This document shows, in pieces, positions 21,605-34,323 of a stretch of 64,000 nucleotides of DNA. The position numbers and the translations under genes are program-made. Every line of letters begins with the position of its first letter. The stretch's first letter is position 1. The notes beneath the pieces are model-generated. The model was not told the DNA's origin, did not search any database, and saw nothing but the letters and a program-made list of their open reading frames with translations. Origin of the DNA: Orbilia blumenaviensis (lineage: Eukaryota > Ascomycota > Orbiliomycetes > Orbiliales > Orbiliaceae); the NCBI GenBank assembly GCA_036872755.1, contig JAVHNS010000007.1, positions 1,116,001 to 1,180,000 on the forward strand, read 5' to 3'.

Positions 21605-23929
21605 ATTCTGGAATGTGCATGGGAAATATGCTATGTATGGAGAAATATTTTTTTTAGATAATAAGACATCCCAAGTATAGATTTAGAGTATCGCCACTCG
21701 GAATTGCCTAAAGGTTGAGGCTCAAATAAGCTGTTGATAATAGCCATGATAATGTCCACGATCTCGCGGAAAACCAAAAAAATTGAGTAAAATAGAGTTT
21801 GCAGGGCTCGATGATGTCACAATGTAGGGTATTTCTCCGGGGAGAAGTTCTAGAAATAACTGATCTTGCGGGATCGGTCGCTTGGGCATGCAACCTCAGA
21901 TTTCCTTGGGTTCACTGGCGAGCATACTGATTGAACAGCGCAGCTAGCATGAAGGTTCAAGTTATTTTTGGTTCAACGGCGTCGACGTCGGCGTTGGCTC
22001 AATTGGGCGCCCGCTAAAAATTTTGACTGCGGCTGTGCACGCCCTGGCCCAGCCCATTGTTGTACGGCACGGGCATAACCCACCTTTCTTGGGTCGTTAC
22101 ATCGACATCTCGCTTGGCCGGCATGGCATTTCGCACGAACAGCTTAGCTTGCCATGTTGGCGACTCCTATTCGAGGCAATTTGTCCTCCGAATTAACCGA
22201 TTAATGAGCAAGCAAATCCATAGAGGGGGCGGGGAGATTGTGATTTCCCAGGGAACTCATGATCAGTTCACGTAAAAATTTCTTTGCGTAATTGTCTTGG
22301 ATTGATCTGTAATCTTGGGTTTCTGGGGCCAGTGTCTCACGCCATTGGGGTTTTGCCCGTCCGTTTGGAAAAGTAACGAGAAGAAAGAAAGAAGGCCCTG
22401 GGGAGATCGAGAATTTCTAGAATGGCAGTGATTTTTCGATATCAGACATGCTCACACAGAGGTGGCTCGTAGCTCACGTAAAAGGGCCAGAACTGTGAAC
22501 CAGCGAATCACCTTCCTGGACGAAGACAGCTGGGTCATGCGGGCGGTCAGACTTTTTGGAGCACACGAAAAGGCAGTTTCAGTTGCCCGTTTCCTGCGCG
22601 CTGATCCGATTCCTGGGATTTCCAACCAAACCCTTTTTTCCTTGCGAGTTTGTGACATCTGTGTTCTGGGCGGATGCAGCCTTAGGCTTTCTCGCAGCAA
22701 GGGTTGCTTTTGGCCCATAGTTTGGTTGCATCTGTGTCGAAAGAGGCAGGGGCTGTGAAAGGAACACCGTTGGAAGACAGCATTAAGGGGGTGCAGCTAG
22801 TACTTGCCAACACCTCCAAGGCCACTTGGGTCGGCCAAAAACGAAGACTTTGGGCGAATCAAGACAGGCTCTCAAAGGGAACTCTCATAGCCGTTTGGGG
22901 AGAAGGGGATTCAGGGGGCGTCTATGAGAGGTGAAATGTGAGAGCCTTAGCCTTTTGGATGAATCCGTCGATGTTGTTGCACAATTAATACAACCGTTCA
23001 AATTTTGATGTCGAGTGCTCGACAGTGCCAGTGGCGTCCAGAACAGTACTTGGGGCCCCGGAGATCGTGAACTCGACCCCGTCAGTGTCAGCCATTCTGA
23101 CAGCACTAGTAAGCCGTCAGTAAATTGAGAAGCAGATCAAGAGGAATTCCATACCTAAGCAGAGTACAGATAGCAGATACGACATAGAATGCTCCGTACA
23201 CGGTATATCTCGTGGATCGATACCTGCATGTGTGAACCCCCCCAAGAGAAACTAACATTGCCAGGGACCAAACTAGCGCGGGAAAAAGCAACTATAAGGT
23301 TGCGACGGCCATTGTCGTCAAGCCGCCCAGTTGGGTAGCTGCGCAGTTTCGACACTTGCACTCTGACAGGGCCCGGGTCGGGGACTCCACTCGGCCATGT
23401 CCTCTCATTCATCCCTTTTCCCGTAGACCGCTTAAACCTATATTAAAAGAGTATCGCCAGTTTTCTCTGTTGTCTTTTCTGGTCCAGCCTTCGTTCAGCC
23501 CTTACTTACATACCAGTAAACGTCACAAGCGTGTGCTGTTTATACACCTTCTTTCTCCAAACCAGCCATCTTTTCTAGTCTCTCGTTAACTTACGGACAT
23601 TTCCATCCACTAACTAACTTCACACTTTTCTTTTTCTTCGTCTTTAAGAGTATATTTGTTTACTCGTTACTCATTTAGCTACTCAGCTCCTGTTCATTGG
23701 TGATATTTTTATATACTGCGAGATATCTGTCGGTCCTTTCGTTCCGAAAAACTGCAACAACTTCAACCACAGCAACAAAATAGCGTTAATATCGAACGTC
23801 TCTGGATTAGATATTCGACCACAGAAAGCATCTTAATTAATTCACCTTGACATCCTCTCGTTATACGCAAAATAAAAAGAAACAACCAGTTCAACCGATT
23901 TCGATCAGCTACGATCAAAAATAATAATC
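21605..23929. other. 2.3-kb intergenic region upstream of the Crh gene
   Basis: No supported gene. ORFs at 22452-22767 overlap on both strands without domains. From about 23430 to the ATG at 23930 the plus strand is rich in C and T (TTTTCTTTTTCTTCG and similar), as in the long leaders of highly expressed fungal wall genes. A TATA-like TTTATATACT lies at 23708-23717. Confidence 0.5.
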
Positions 23930-25150
23930 ATGAAGTTCACATCTACTCTCCTCCTCGCCTCTGCGGCCCTTCCTGCCGCTCTCGCTCAGACCTGGACCGA
24001 TTGTAATCCTCTCAAGAAGGAGTGCCCATGCAATCCAGGTCTCGGAAAGACCTATTCCTTCGACTTCACCAAGGGTGAGGGTTCTGAGCTCTTCCCCCCA
24101 GACCAGTACTTCCCAGTCCGATATGAGAAGGATGGTATCCATCTTCCCGTCAGGAAGAAGGGAGACGCACCAACTATCATCTCCACCAAGTACATCCTTG
24201 GAGGCCGTCTCGACTGCACCTTGAAGATTGCTCCAGGAAAGGGTATTGTCAGCTCCTTGGTCTTCCAATCTGCTGATTTGGACGAAATCGACTACGAATG
24301 GATCGGTAGCAAGCCCCTCGAGGCCCAGTCCAACTACTTCGGCAAGGGTAACACCGAGACCTACAACCGTGGTGCCATCCACCCAGTTAAGAACTCCGTT
24401 GAGAACTTTATCAAGTTCTCTATCGACTGGACAAAGGAGAAGACCAGCTGGTACATCGACGATGTCCTTGTTAGGACCTTGACCCCTGCCGACTCTGCCG
24501 CCCTCTACAACAGCGACAACTACTACCCACAAACCCCAATGCAGATCAAGATTGGTGCCTGGGCTGCTGGTGACCCGTCTAACGCTGACGGTGTCATTGA
24601 ATGGTCCGATGGTCCAATTGACTACTCCCAGGCTCCTTTCGACATGGTTATCCAGTCCCTTAGCATCACTGACTACACCAAGGGCGCGACCGAATACTGC
24701 TACGGTGACCGAAGCGGTTCTTGGGATTCCATCACTATCTCCACTGACCCCTCCAAGGGAAAGACCCCTGAGAAGTCTTCCTCCGTCAAGCCAACCAAGA
24801 CTTCTGAGCCAGAGGAGAAGACTACCAGTGCTGCTCCTAAGACCACTCTCGCTACATCCTCTTCTAAGGCTGATAAGGAAACCACCACCGAAAAGGAGGA
24901 GAAGAGCACTACCACCAGCAAGCCACGAAACACCTCTACCGGTGATATCGCCCCAGCCATCACCCAGGGTCTTCCAGACTCCATTGGCGGTTTCGACGGA
25001 CCACAGAACAAGGGTGTTTCCTCCACTGGCACCGCTGAAGCCCAGGCTGCTGAGACCAGCACTAACAACGTTCCAAGCTCTGCTTCGAGCATCAAGAACG
25101 CTGGTTTGAGCCTCGTCGTTGCTGCCGTCTTCGCTGCGCTTGTATTATAA
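23930..25150 (+). CDS. GH16 Crh-type chitin-glucan transglycosylase, GPI-anchored, 406 aa
   Basis: One exon. Crh enzymes cut chitin and join it to beta-1,6- or beta-1,3-glucan, cross-linking the cell wall. Residues 1-20 are a signal peptide ending ALAQ. A Cys-containing start (CNPLKKECPCNPG) leads into the GH16 fold. The catalytic motif DEIDYE lies at 118-123, with nucleophile E119 and acid/base E123. YDRSG-like and Cys-containing segments close the domain near 260. A Ser/Thr/Lys-rich stem (about 275-385) follows, then a hydrophobic C-terminal tail (GLSLVVAAVFAALVL) typical of a GPI signal. It carries no CBM18 chitin-binding domain, unlike yeast Crh1. The codons are C-rich at third positions and the leader is pyrimidine-rich, both consistent with high expression. 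Confidence 0.95.
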   Translation: MKFTSTLLLASAALPAALAQTWTDCNPLKKECPCNPGLGKTYSFDFTKGEGSELFPPDQYFPVRYEKDGIHLPVRKKGDAPTIISTKYILGGRLDCTLKIAPGKGIVSSLVFQSADLDEIDYEWIGSKPLEAQSNYFGKGNTETYNRGAIHPVKNSVENFIKFSIDWTKEKTSWYIDDVLVRTLTPADSAALYNSDNYYPQTPMQIKIGAWAAGDPSNADGVIEWSDGPIDYSQAPFDMVIQSLSITDYTKGATEYCYGDRSGSWDSITISTDPSKGKTPEKSSSVKPTKTSEPEEKTTSAAPKTTLATSSSKADKETTTEKEEKSTTTSKPRNTSTGDIAPAITQGLPDSIGGFDGPQNKGVSSTGTAEAQAAETSTNNVPSSASSIKNAGLSLVVAAVFAALVL

Positions 25151-26440
25151 ATGTAACGATACCAAACAAAAAAAAAGAGAAAATCATGTACAGGAGCGTC
25201 TGGGGATTATCTTTCTCTTGTATGTAGAATCTAGTTTCATTTTGTAATAACGGTGCATGTGGGGCATTCATTGCATAGCATGGCTGGCATTTTTTTTTTT
25301 CTTTCTTGAGGGGCGGTAGAGACGGTGTTCTTTTTTATTCAATGCTTCATGTTTCTTGAGCGTTCCTGTCTGGTTTTTTTCTTCTGCTTTTTTCTTCTCG
25401 ATATCCCATTTGTTTCCTTACTCATTAGAGATAATATAATACCTATCGTATTCTCTCACAATCAGTGCCTTAAGTATCCTTGTGATGAACTCGTTGCAAT
25501 TGATACATATCAAATTCGAAGTTAAACTGAACTGTATCTTATCAAATCTAAACGTTTGTCCCATTCTCGAACCTCGACTTCGCATACGTTAAATGTGTTA
25601 TCTTACCAAATTGGCAGTTACCACTCCACAGCCAGCACCCGGGTACGTATCGGTGTTCCTGCAGGATCGCAGCGCTATTCATCTGGTACTCTCGTTTTCG
25701 CTGTCTTTGATTCGTCATGCATGCACACACCAAGGCGCCTTCCAGCCCGTGCTTTACATACACGCCCACCAAACCCGTTCAGCCGCTCCTAAGGCTTCTC
25801 AACTTCGATACATTTGTGCTCTAGGTCTTGGCTACAATGCTGTTTTTTTTTTTTTTTTTTTTGACTGCTGTATACTTAAGGAAGCTAGGTAGGTATCTAT
25901 GCTATAATACTAACCAGGTAGGCCTGCACTGTGGTACTATGAGAGTTCGTTGCGCAGGCAACAACGAAGGGCCTTGGTGTAGTAGGCAGGTGGTGCAGGA
26001 TGATTGAAACAAAGAGACAAACATAGCTCATTTAATGGCTGAAGGCTGGGGTACGGTCAATTCATGAAGTGCAGTCACAATAGCACAAAAATAAAAACAA
26101 TAAAATAAAAAAAAAGGCTAAAAGGGAAACCGAGCATATAACTTCAGAGATCTTGCTGGAAATTAGAGACCTGGTATCTGGGAGGTACTACCATTGCATC
26201 ATGTGCGCTTGGGATAGCGTAGTTATATCTACTTAATTATGTAGCTGAAGGGGATTTCGAAAATTGCTAGTGCTTCAATATCTATATATGGGAAAGCGCA
26301 AATCCTCCTAACCCGGGGCGCTGTTCTGGATCCTAGGCATACGTATATATACATGTATACAACTGGTACCATGATCTCGTTGTATACAACCTATTTTTGG
26401 TATATAACCGAGCCTTGGGACATTGGAAGCAGAGATCGAT
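25151..26440. other. Convergent intergenic region, 1.3 kb
   Basis: This is the space between the 3' ends of the Crh gene and the Asp-rich gene. It contains a T-rich run at 25287-25302 and a T tract at about 25843-25862. No coding region is supported. Confidence 0.5.
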
Positions 26441-27962
26441 TCAAGACTTGATAGTCTTTGTCGGGGTCTCCAACTCATTTGCTTGAGTGGAACGTCCTTC
26501 ATCGGTCTTTGAGGTCTGATCTTTCGATGCATCTCGCAAAACCCTACTCCCATCCCATACAGAAACTCCATCGTTCAACTCCCTGTTCGAAATATCACGT
26601 TTTGGATTCCTTCCCATTCGCGTTCCATATCCCATGTAACTTCGGAGCATCGCAGGAGGGGGATTATATCGCGGTCCACGACTCTGTATGCTGGCATCTG
26701 TTTCTGGGCCTTGTAGGTAATATGGCTCCTCCGTATCGGGAACTAGATACTCGGGAATTCCATGAGGCGATATCTTAGAAAGAGGGTATTCTCCAGAAGT
26801 TTTCGAATCACCATCTTTGTTGTGTGCAGCAATCGGGTCCATATCGCCGTTCAGCGCCTTTCGGTCAGGAAACAGGTCATTCTCCATTTTGTCTGGTGAG
26901 AATCCGTATGTTTCTCCATTACCGGCGTGCGTGTATCTATAACCTTGGTTTGCGAGCCTGATCCCGATTGGAATTAGATCAAGAGTATCCTGTATCATTT
27001 TGCCTGGAACTGATAGGGGGATGCTGGTCGGTGTTATGAGCTTTGCGGTACAATAGCATCCTTAGGGGTAGATAATTCTTATGTTAGTTTAAATAGGAAG
27101 AAGAAGAAGAAGAAAAAAAAAAATAGATTGTTGTATTCCCATGGAGGCTGGAAATACGCCATCGGCGTAGATGCTATGAATATAAATAATAGAAAAACTC
27201 TTTTACCCTAGGGACTAGCTGCATATGTAAATTGAAATTTAATAACTTACCCGCGGCAATAGCACACGTCACAGCAGTGACGCGCCTTTGACAGTAGTTC
27301 CACCCGGGCGAACCCTCTTTTGCCCCTTCGGGGTTTGGAGCGGGATTTGGCACGATCTCGCCATCAGGTGAACAGCGACAGGTCCTGCATTTTTCCTGAT
27401 AGCTTAAAATCGCAGCAACTCGAGCGTAGGTATTATGCCCTTCGAAATTCGGCCATAAATATGGGGGCAGTTTTGTTCGGCCAGCATTTCGTCTGAGAGT
27501 CATGACATGGCGTGCATGCGTGCATGCGATGTAAAGTCCGGCGTCGGTAAAGAAATCAAATATGATAGGTGGGTAGCGGTCGTGGTCTTCCCAGGGGATG
27601 TCTGAATAGTGGTCGTCATCGTCTGAAATGTCGTCGTCGTCTGTATCGTCATCATCATCGTCATCATCATCATCCTCATTGCCATCATAGGGAATAAAAT
27701 TACTAGGCGAATCTGTCCGTGGGCCGAGTCTGGCTATTACTGGCGTTCTGGTGATACTTGTTTTGTTCGGGGTTAATTGAGGATCTGGAACAAAGCTTGT
27801 GTTACTGAATAGGTTTAATCCCGGTTTATCCTTGTTTAGGTTCGGAGAAAAGCTATCAATGGGCGACCCTAAGGTGAACGTAGTGGATAATAGACCTATT
27901 GAGAGTATTGTTGAAAGAGATATTGACCGAGCTCGAATTGGTATTTTATGCGTGGACTGCAT
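26441..27962 (-). CDS. Secreted Asp-rich protein of unknown function, 424 aa, two exons
   Basis: I do not recognise the family. Exons: 27962-27251 and 27003-26441, joined in phase by a 247-bp intron (donor GTAAGT, acceptor TTCCAG) that is long for this genome. The N-terminus has basic residues, then a hydrophobic stretch (ILSIGLLSTTFTLG), so it looks secreted or anchored. Residues about 95-120 are almost all Asp (10 Asp in a row, then more D/S). The middle part has Cys pairs (KCRTCRCSP, YCQRR, VTCAIAAG), and the rest is polar and Pro/Asp-rich. Disulfide bonds are possible. The Asp run is encoded by an ATC/GTC trinucleotide repeat and may vary in length between strains. The second exon is less certain than the first. 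Confidence 0.6.
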
Positions 27963-29187
27963 TTTCACGGATACACAGAATATATGGATTTCGATTGAAA
28001 TGCTCGATCGGATCCATGAAAATTGGAGCCTATGGATCGATGGCGAAGTCTATCCAAATATACATCTACTGAGCGTGTGAGCGTTACTACAGGGGTTGGT
28101 TTTAGCATATATGCGCATATTAGACGTTGGTATTGTATATATTCTATGCTAAACATAACGATACGTGGCAGTCTCGACGCTGATACATGGGGGTATGGAT
28201 CGCTGTCTATCTCCTTTTATCCGTTCCCTTCGATAATTTTGTTCTTCATGTATGGAGGCACGGAAAGTGTAAATCTAAAAGCTACAGGTTGCTGATGTTC
28301 ATCTCTCGATCTTGCTATGCATTGGTCATAGTTTTACAATGCCACGGATAATGAGGCTAATTTTACCCAAAAATGTATTCTTTCCTTGTGTTGCTTCCAC
28401 TTATGGCGAGACTAGGTGGCCATTCTGGCTTAGTTGGATGGTATTCTGTTTCCAATTGCTTCACTTTAATTCAGATGATTCTATCACTTAACACAACGTT
28501 TCAAGGCTGTAAACCTGTCCGGGCTGGTTCTAAAAGGATAACAGGTTAGTTGGCAGCTAAGACTGGTATTCGGTATTTGGTAGATTTATGGTATTGAAAT
28601 TAGAATTTTTGTATTTTTGTATTAGAAAATGCGTGGGCACTTGAGTGTTCATCAAACAAGAGTACACCAGTAACTACCTACTGGGCTGGCCGGTTAGTCT
28701 GCTATGCGCGCGCGTGACATGACGGCTCATGAGCTCAGCTACTCACAAATGGCTCCTGCCTATGCGCTGAACTTTAGCTAGTTTTTGTGCCTTTGGATAT
28801 CAAAACCGAGGCGTGATGATCATGATACCATTTAGGTTTTATATATGTCCCTATCCGCACTCTAGTCTTAGAGACCTATCCAACAACCGAATCAAGGGTG
28901 GTCTCGTTGGATCGAAGGTCATTGTTTGGGGCAAAGTGTGTTGTTATTGTTGGATTCTGGGTGTTGAGGGACGGGATGGCTGCGCCCGGTTCCCGAATTT
29001 AGACTGTCCATCCCGCCCAGCCATCTGACGACGGCCTCATCGTCATCACCACCAACCCGCTTCATATTTCGACTTGGCCTTCATCCTCACCTCCATCTCA
29101 CAACCAGTGCAATACTCGGCACCGATCACAATATAAAAACTCGGAGAACGTCTAACTTCCTGGAGAAGGGACTAAAATCTATTCATC
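27963..29187. other. Divergent intergenic region, 1.2 kb
   Basis: This lies between the starts of the Asp-rich gene and TMS1. No supported gene. The bases before TMS1 carry a TATA-like sequence (see 29132). Confidence 0.5.
29132..29138 (+). promoter_or_regulatory. TATA-like element before TMS1
   Basis: TATAAAA lies 50 bases before the TMS1 ATG, which would place transcription start very close to the coding region. This is a sequence match only. Confidence 0.35.
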
Positions 29188-30736
29188 ATGGGGGCCCTTC
29201 TGTCGCTACCCTTGATGGCGATCCCCAGCATGAGCTCCGTATGTCTCCGCCGATGGCTCAACTATCAGGCCCAACGGCTTGCTAACCCTGTGCTTTGGAT
29301 GCCCCTAGATTATTACCGTTGGAGCCTCTTGCTGCGGCGCAGCGACCTGTTCCGCCATCTTCAACTCATGCGGTAAATGCCACAACTCGACGGCGACCCG
29401 CATAGTCTACGCCTTGATTCTCGCCATAAACTCGATTTTCAGTTGGATAATGCTCACGCCTTGGATAATTAAGAAACTTCAAAAGTTAACACTGGACTAT
29501 ATGACTATAAAATGCCTCGGGGAGGACTGTTTTGGTTTCGTGGCTGTGCACCGGTTCAACTTCGCGTTGGGGTTGTTCCATTTCGCCCTTGGTTTAATGC
29601 TACTCGGTGTTAGGTCTACTAAGAATGGCAGAGCGTCGATACAAAACGGATTCTGGGGACCTAAAATTCTGGCTTGGATCGGACTCATCGTCCTCACCTT
29701 CTTTATTCCAGAGGAGTTTTTCATCTTCTGGGGTAACAAAGTCGCATTCATCGGAGCGGCATTGTTCCTTTTCCTCGGGCTTATTCTCCTCGTCGACCTT
29801 GCGCATACATGGGCTGAGACTTGTCTTAGGAAGGTCGACGAGACGGACAGTAATGTCTGGAGGTTTATACTTGTTGGATCTACGTTGGGGATGTTCATTG
29901 TTTCGTTGGTACTCACGATCATAATGTACGTCTTCTTCGGAAAGGGCGATTGTAGCATGAACATCTCGGCTATTACAATCAACATGTTACTGGCAATTGT
30001 CGTCAGTGCCATGTCGATTCATCCGGCCGTCCAGGAAGCAAACTCGCAGGCTGGTCTTGCACAGAGTGCCATGGTAGCGGTTTACTGCACATATCTTACA
30101 ATGTCCGCCGTGGCCATGGAACCCGATGACAAACACTGTAATCCATGGATTCGGGCCAGGGGTACTAGGACAGCCAGTATCGTTATCGGCGCTCTCCTCA
30201 CACTTCTAACAATCGCGTACACCACTACAAGGGCTGCAACGCAAGGTTTCGCCATGGGTAGCTCGGGACCCAGTGGTTATGCCGCTCTTGGCGATGATGA
30301 GCATGGACTTGTCACTCAAGAGCCATCAAGGCACGCCATGAGACAGGAAGTTTTGAGGAGAGCGGTCGCAGAGGGAGCGTTACCAGCCAGTGCCTTGGAT
30401 GAAGATAGCGATGATGACGAGGCTGAAGATGGAGTAGATGATGAGAAGGGACGAGTTCAGTACAACTATACACTGTTCCACTTCATCTTCATGCTAGCAA
30501 CAGCATGGGTTGCGACTCTGTTGACGATGAGTTTGGAGGACAAGGAGGGTGATTTCACGCCTGTTGGTCGAACATACGGGGCCAGTTGGACTAAGATCAT
30601 CAGCGCTTGGGTCTGTTATGCGTTGTATGCATGGAGTTTGATTGCTCCAGTAGTGTGAGTTCTTGATATCGTGCTATCTCGTTCCTTGAGAACGCGCTAA
30701 CAATGTGAACATAGGCTTCCTGATCGATTCGGTTAA
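29188..30736 (+). CDS. TMS1: TMS1/Serinc multi-pass membrane protein, 472 aa
   Basis: Exons: 29188-29238 (51 nt), 29309-30654 and 30715-30736 (22 nt); phases agree. The family (yeast Tms1, animal SERINC) spans the vacuole or plasma membrane and has about ten helices; a role in serine incorporation into lipids was proposed for animal members and is debated. The N-terminal small-residue and Cys-rich segment (CCGAATCSAIFNSCGKC) and the ending APVVLPDRFG are family hallmarks, and both depend on splicing of the small terminal exons. Hydrophobic segments run through the whole chain, with an acidic loop (EDSDDDEAEDGVDDEK) near residue 395-410 before the last membrane segments. Confidence 0.93.
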
Positions 30737-31871
30737 ACTGTAGCGTAGATTCTTTCTTTCGTGGCATAATTTTCGGAGCTAGCGGTGGCTTTACTTTGTA
30801 GATGGGTTTGGGGGATGCCGTTTTTGAGTTCTGTTTTTCCTACTTGTTTTTGTATCCATTCCTTTTCTTTTTATCATACTCGGGGTTTGATCTCAATATG
30901 CATTTATCGGTTATACTGTTTGGTTAGTCTGGCAGAAGATAATAAAATTTTACTCGCTGCGTGCATGTAGCTTTGCTCTATCCCCCTTTTTACAATCAGT
31001 TCTATCCTTCTTGATTTCTCTTCCAGCCTGCATCATGATATCGTCTTATCTCAAGCTCAAACCCAAGTCTTAATATTAACAATTCGGAGTATGTTGGAGG
31101 TTTATTTCTAATATACCCATGTAGTACGTGAAATTCCAACACTTGAAGACGAGCATTCAAGCCTAGCTCACATAGCACCTCGGATAGCCAGCTGACGAGA
31201 TGGAAAAGCTAAGGCGCCACACACGGCGAACTCTCAGCAGGCCTATGACATATTCATAGTCAACGGCGATATAATCATGTACTTTATATGGGAGTTCTAG
31301 CTTTGCGAATACAACGGAAAGAGGTCATTACGCGTTTGGGTGTGGCTTGTACGGGCAAAAACGACAGGCCTCACCCGGCTGCCGACTGGACTAGCGCTGC
31401 TATGAAAATAGCCACAGATGGAGTATTAAAACGGATGGACTCTCCGGGCACCAAAACTAAAATTATCCGTTCTGACCGCTGCAGAAAGAAAAAAAGGTTC
31501 CTTTCAAGAAGAAACGCTCTTGCTCCAGAAGCTCGTGTAGTCTGGAGGCATCCCATACGTAATCCTACTTTCTAGCCTCTTAGCCTTCGAATCCAGCAGT
31601 GCAGTCATTTTTGGGAGCGACAAACAAGGTCAGGAAGGCAAACAACCCCGCCATTCTTCCTGCCACACCTTCACACCACACAGCTGCCATCCTATATCAG
31701 CCATCGGCCATTCCATCATAGTATCATCTCCTACAGACCTTGCAGAGCCGCCTTGACCAGACATATTAGCCCTATCATTTCGGTTTACTTCGTCTAAACC
31801 CTCTGAGCTCGTTAAGGCATATTACTGCCTCTCATTAAACAAGCTAGATAACCAGCTCCCCTCCTATCGCC
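30737..31871. other. Intergenic region between TMS1 and HSE1
   Basis: 1.1 kb without a supported gene. The TMS1 3' flank has an AATAAA at 30941-30946, about 200 bases after the stop. The region before HSE1 (31600-31870) is C/T-rich, as in other leaders here. Confidence 0.5.
30941..30946 (+). terminator. Possible polyadenylation signal for TMS1
   Basis: Exact AATAAA in an AT-rich stretch about 200 bases after the TMS1 stop codon. Confidence 0.4.
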
Positions 31872-34323
31872 ATGTTCCGCGGCACCAACGCCAACCCTTT
31901 CGACGATGTCGTCGGTACGTTTGATCCGCTGTCTCTGCCGGCGAAAGGCTCCCTATGGCGCTTACGTTGTACTATATGAACCCAAAGCTAACCTGATGAT
32001 TTCTGGTATCATGTAGCCAAGGCGACCGACGAGAACCTCACTTCGGAGAATTGGGAGTACATTATGGAAGCTGTGGATAAAGTCGAGGGCGGTGGTGCAG
32101 ATGCGTATGTGCTACACTGTCGGATTCCTTATTGCAGCCTTGTTTCAAGAGTCTCGGTGGGGGCCCGTAGAAGTAACTAACTAACTCTGTGAATAACCAT
32201 AGTCCCCGAGAAATCGTCGGTGCCCTTATCAAACGATTAGCACATCGGAATGCTCAGGTTCAAATCTATACGCTCGAGGTACGGACTTGCGGTATTTTAG
32301 CCTGGAAATAAGGTACAATACTAACGGCTTCTTGTTAGACTGCAAACGCATTATCACAAAATTGCGGGCTTAAAGTACACCAGGAGTTGTCGTCGAGGGC
32401 TTTCACCGATGCTTTGCTTCGGCTGGCCGGGGACAGGGTACGGACACTTTCCCACAGGCTCTTCATAGTTTCGACATACTAATGTGTCCGTTTCATAGAA
32501 TACACATCAAACAGTGAAGTCGAAGATTCTGGAGCGTATGGAAGACTGGGCCGAAATGTTCAGCAAGGATCCAAATCTGTTTGTCATGGAACAAGCTTAC
32601 ACAAGACTAAAGTCTCAGAGTGCGACACCTCTTTCCATATGCATGATTTACCCCAAATACTAATGGTGGTATCTTAGACCCGAGTATACCGGCTCCATCG
32701 AAGCCCACTAAAAATGCTATCACTGATGCCGACAGACTGAAGGAAGAGGAGGATCTCGCTAGGGCTCTCGAAATATCGCTACAGGATACCCGGAAACAAA
32801 CATTTGGTACATCATCCTCAAATTCGAACGCTGTCCAGAAGCAACCTGAACCAAAACCCGAGCAACCCGCCGCCAATTCCACGGCTGCAACGGTATCCAG
32901 AGTGAGAGCTCTCTACGACTTCGTGCCTACAGAATCTGGGGAATTGGCGTTTAGGAAAGGCGACATTATCGCCGTCCTCGAATCGGTGTACAAAGATTGG
33001 TGGAAGGGATCTTTAAGAGGACAGACGGGTATTTTCCCGTTAAACTACGTTGAGAAGCTCGCAGATCCTACTGTCGAGGAGTTACAGAGAGAAGCGCAGA
33101 CAGAGGCCGAAGTCTTTGCGCAGATAAAGAATGTGGAGAAATTACTATCACTATTAAGCACTTCTAGTGCAGACCAACATGTTCAAGACAATGACGAGAT
33201 AACGGTAAGACCAGTGCGAACCTTAGCAGACATGCGGAATCTAATCATAATCTTTTGCAGGCCCTATATCACCAAACACTCTCCATCCGACCAAAGTTGA
33301 TTGATCTCATTAGCAAGTACCAACAGAAGCGAGGTATTAATGTCCGAACACAATAACTTTGAGGTCTATGCTAACGGGACTTTGTTACTAGACGATTTCC
33401 AGGCCCTTAACGAGAAATTTGTTAAGGCTCGCCGTGACTATGAAGCATTGTTAGATACATCCATGTCCAACCCCGCAGCGCACGCGTACTCACGACCGCC
33501 ATATAGCCAAGGATATGGTCCCGGTCCAGAATACGGCGCACTTCCCGGACCTACTGGAGGACCCATCGGAGGACCCATCGGAGGGCCAATTGGGGGACCA
33601 CCCGGCGGACCTCAAGGATTCTACCCACCTCAACCACAACACCAAATGCACCACTCCCCTCCACCACCGCTTAACACAAGTGGCCCTTACGGTCCTCCTG
33701 ATGTTCAACAAGGCGGTGTACCATATCCTATCTCGACAAGTCCTATTCCGCCCGCTGGTTCGAATCCAGCAAACTTCTACGGCGGTCCAGCTGGCCCAAT
33801 CGGGGGACCAGATGGTCGCAAACCGTCATCTCCGCAGGCTAACCATCCTCCCACTGGTCGTGATAGACATCCTTCGATAAGTGGTTACCATGACACAGGT
33901 GCACCGCCTCAAGAGCTTGCTACAACTTCCTACGAATCTCCCCAAGACCCTAGCGGCCGTCCTATCTCCCCCTCCCACCCCCCTCAACAAGCCTATAAGA
34001 GCTATTACACATACAATCCTCCCACTACTGCAGCCACATCTCAAAGTGGCGGCCCGAGTGGCCCAAGTGGCCCAAGTGGGAACTTTCCCCCCAGCAGTGG
34101 CCAGCAGCAGCAGCCCAGCTATCCTCCTGTAATTACTAGAACTTCCCCTACTACTGTTAGGGATTCGACTGATACATATCAACAGTACCTAAATAACCGG
34201 CCGCAGAGTTGGGTTGATCCAAACACAGGAGGGCCGCAAGCAAACCCTGCAGATTACTATAGAAACAACGAACTGTTTTTGCCGCAAGGTGGCGGCAGTA
34301 CAGCTAGGCCGAGGGAAGCTTGA
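31872..34323 (+). CDS. HSE1: Hse1 (STAM homologue), ESCRT-0 subunit, 652 aa
   Basis: Exons: 31872-31914, 32017-32104, 32203-32278, 32339-32437, 32499-32619, 32678-33204, 33261-33333 and 33392-34323; all phases agree. With Vps27 it forms ESCRT-0, which gathers ubiquitinated cargo on endosomes for vacuolar degradation. Domains in order: VHS (about 1-140), a ubiquitin-interacting motif (EEEDLARALEISLQ, about 165-178), an SH3 domain from about 217 (ALYDFVPTESGELAF, WWKGSLRGQTGIFP), a helical region that binds Vps27 (about 290-365), and a long Pro/Gly/Gln-rich tail with tandem GGPIGGP units. The seven short introns crowd into the VHS and core region, while the low-complexity tail is one exon. The family's usual length and domain order are kept. 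Confidence 0.95.

Noticed and set aside
22452..22767. ORFs on both strands between FEX and Crh
   Set aside because: Mutual shadows without domains, in a long promoter region.
25593..25892. 99-codon ORF ending in a poly-Phe run
   Set aside because: The Phe run is a T homopolymer; no domain; it lies in the 3' flank of the Crh gene.
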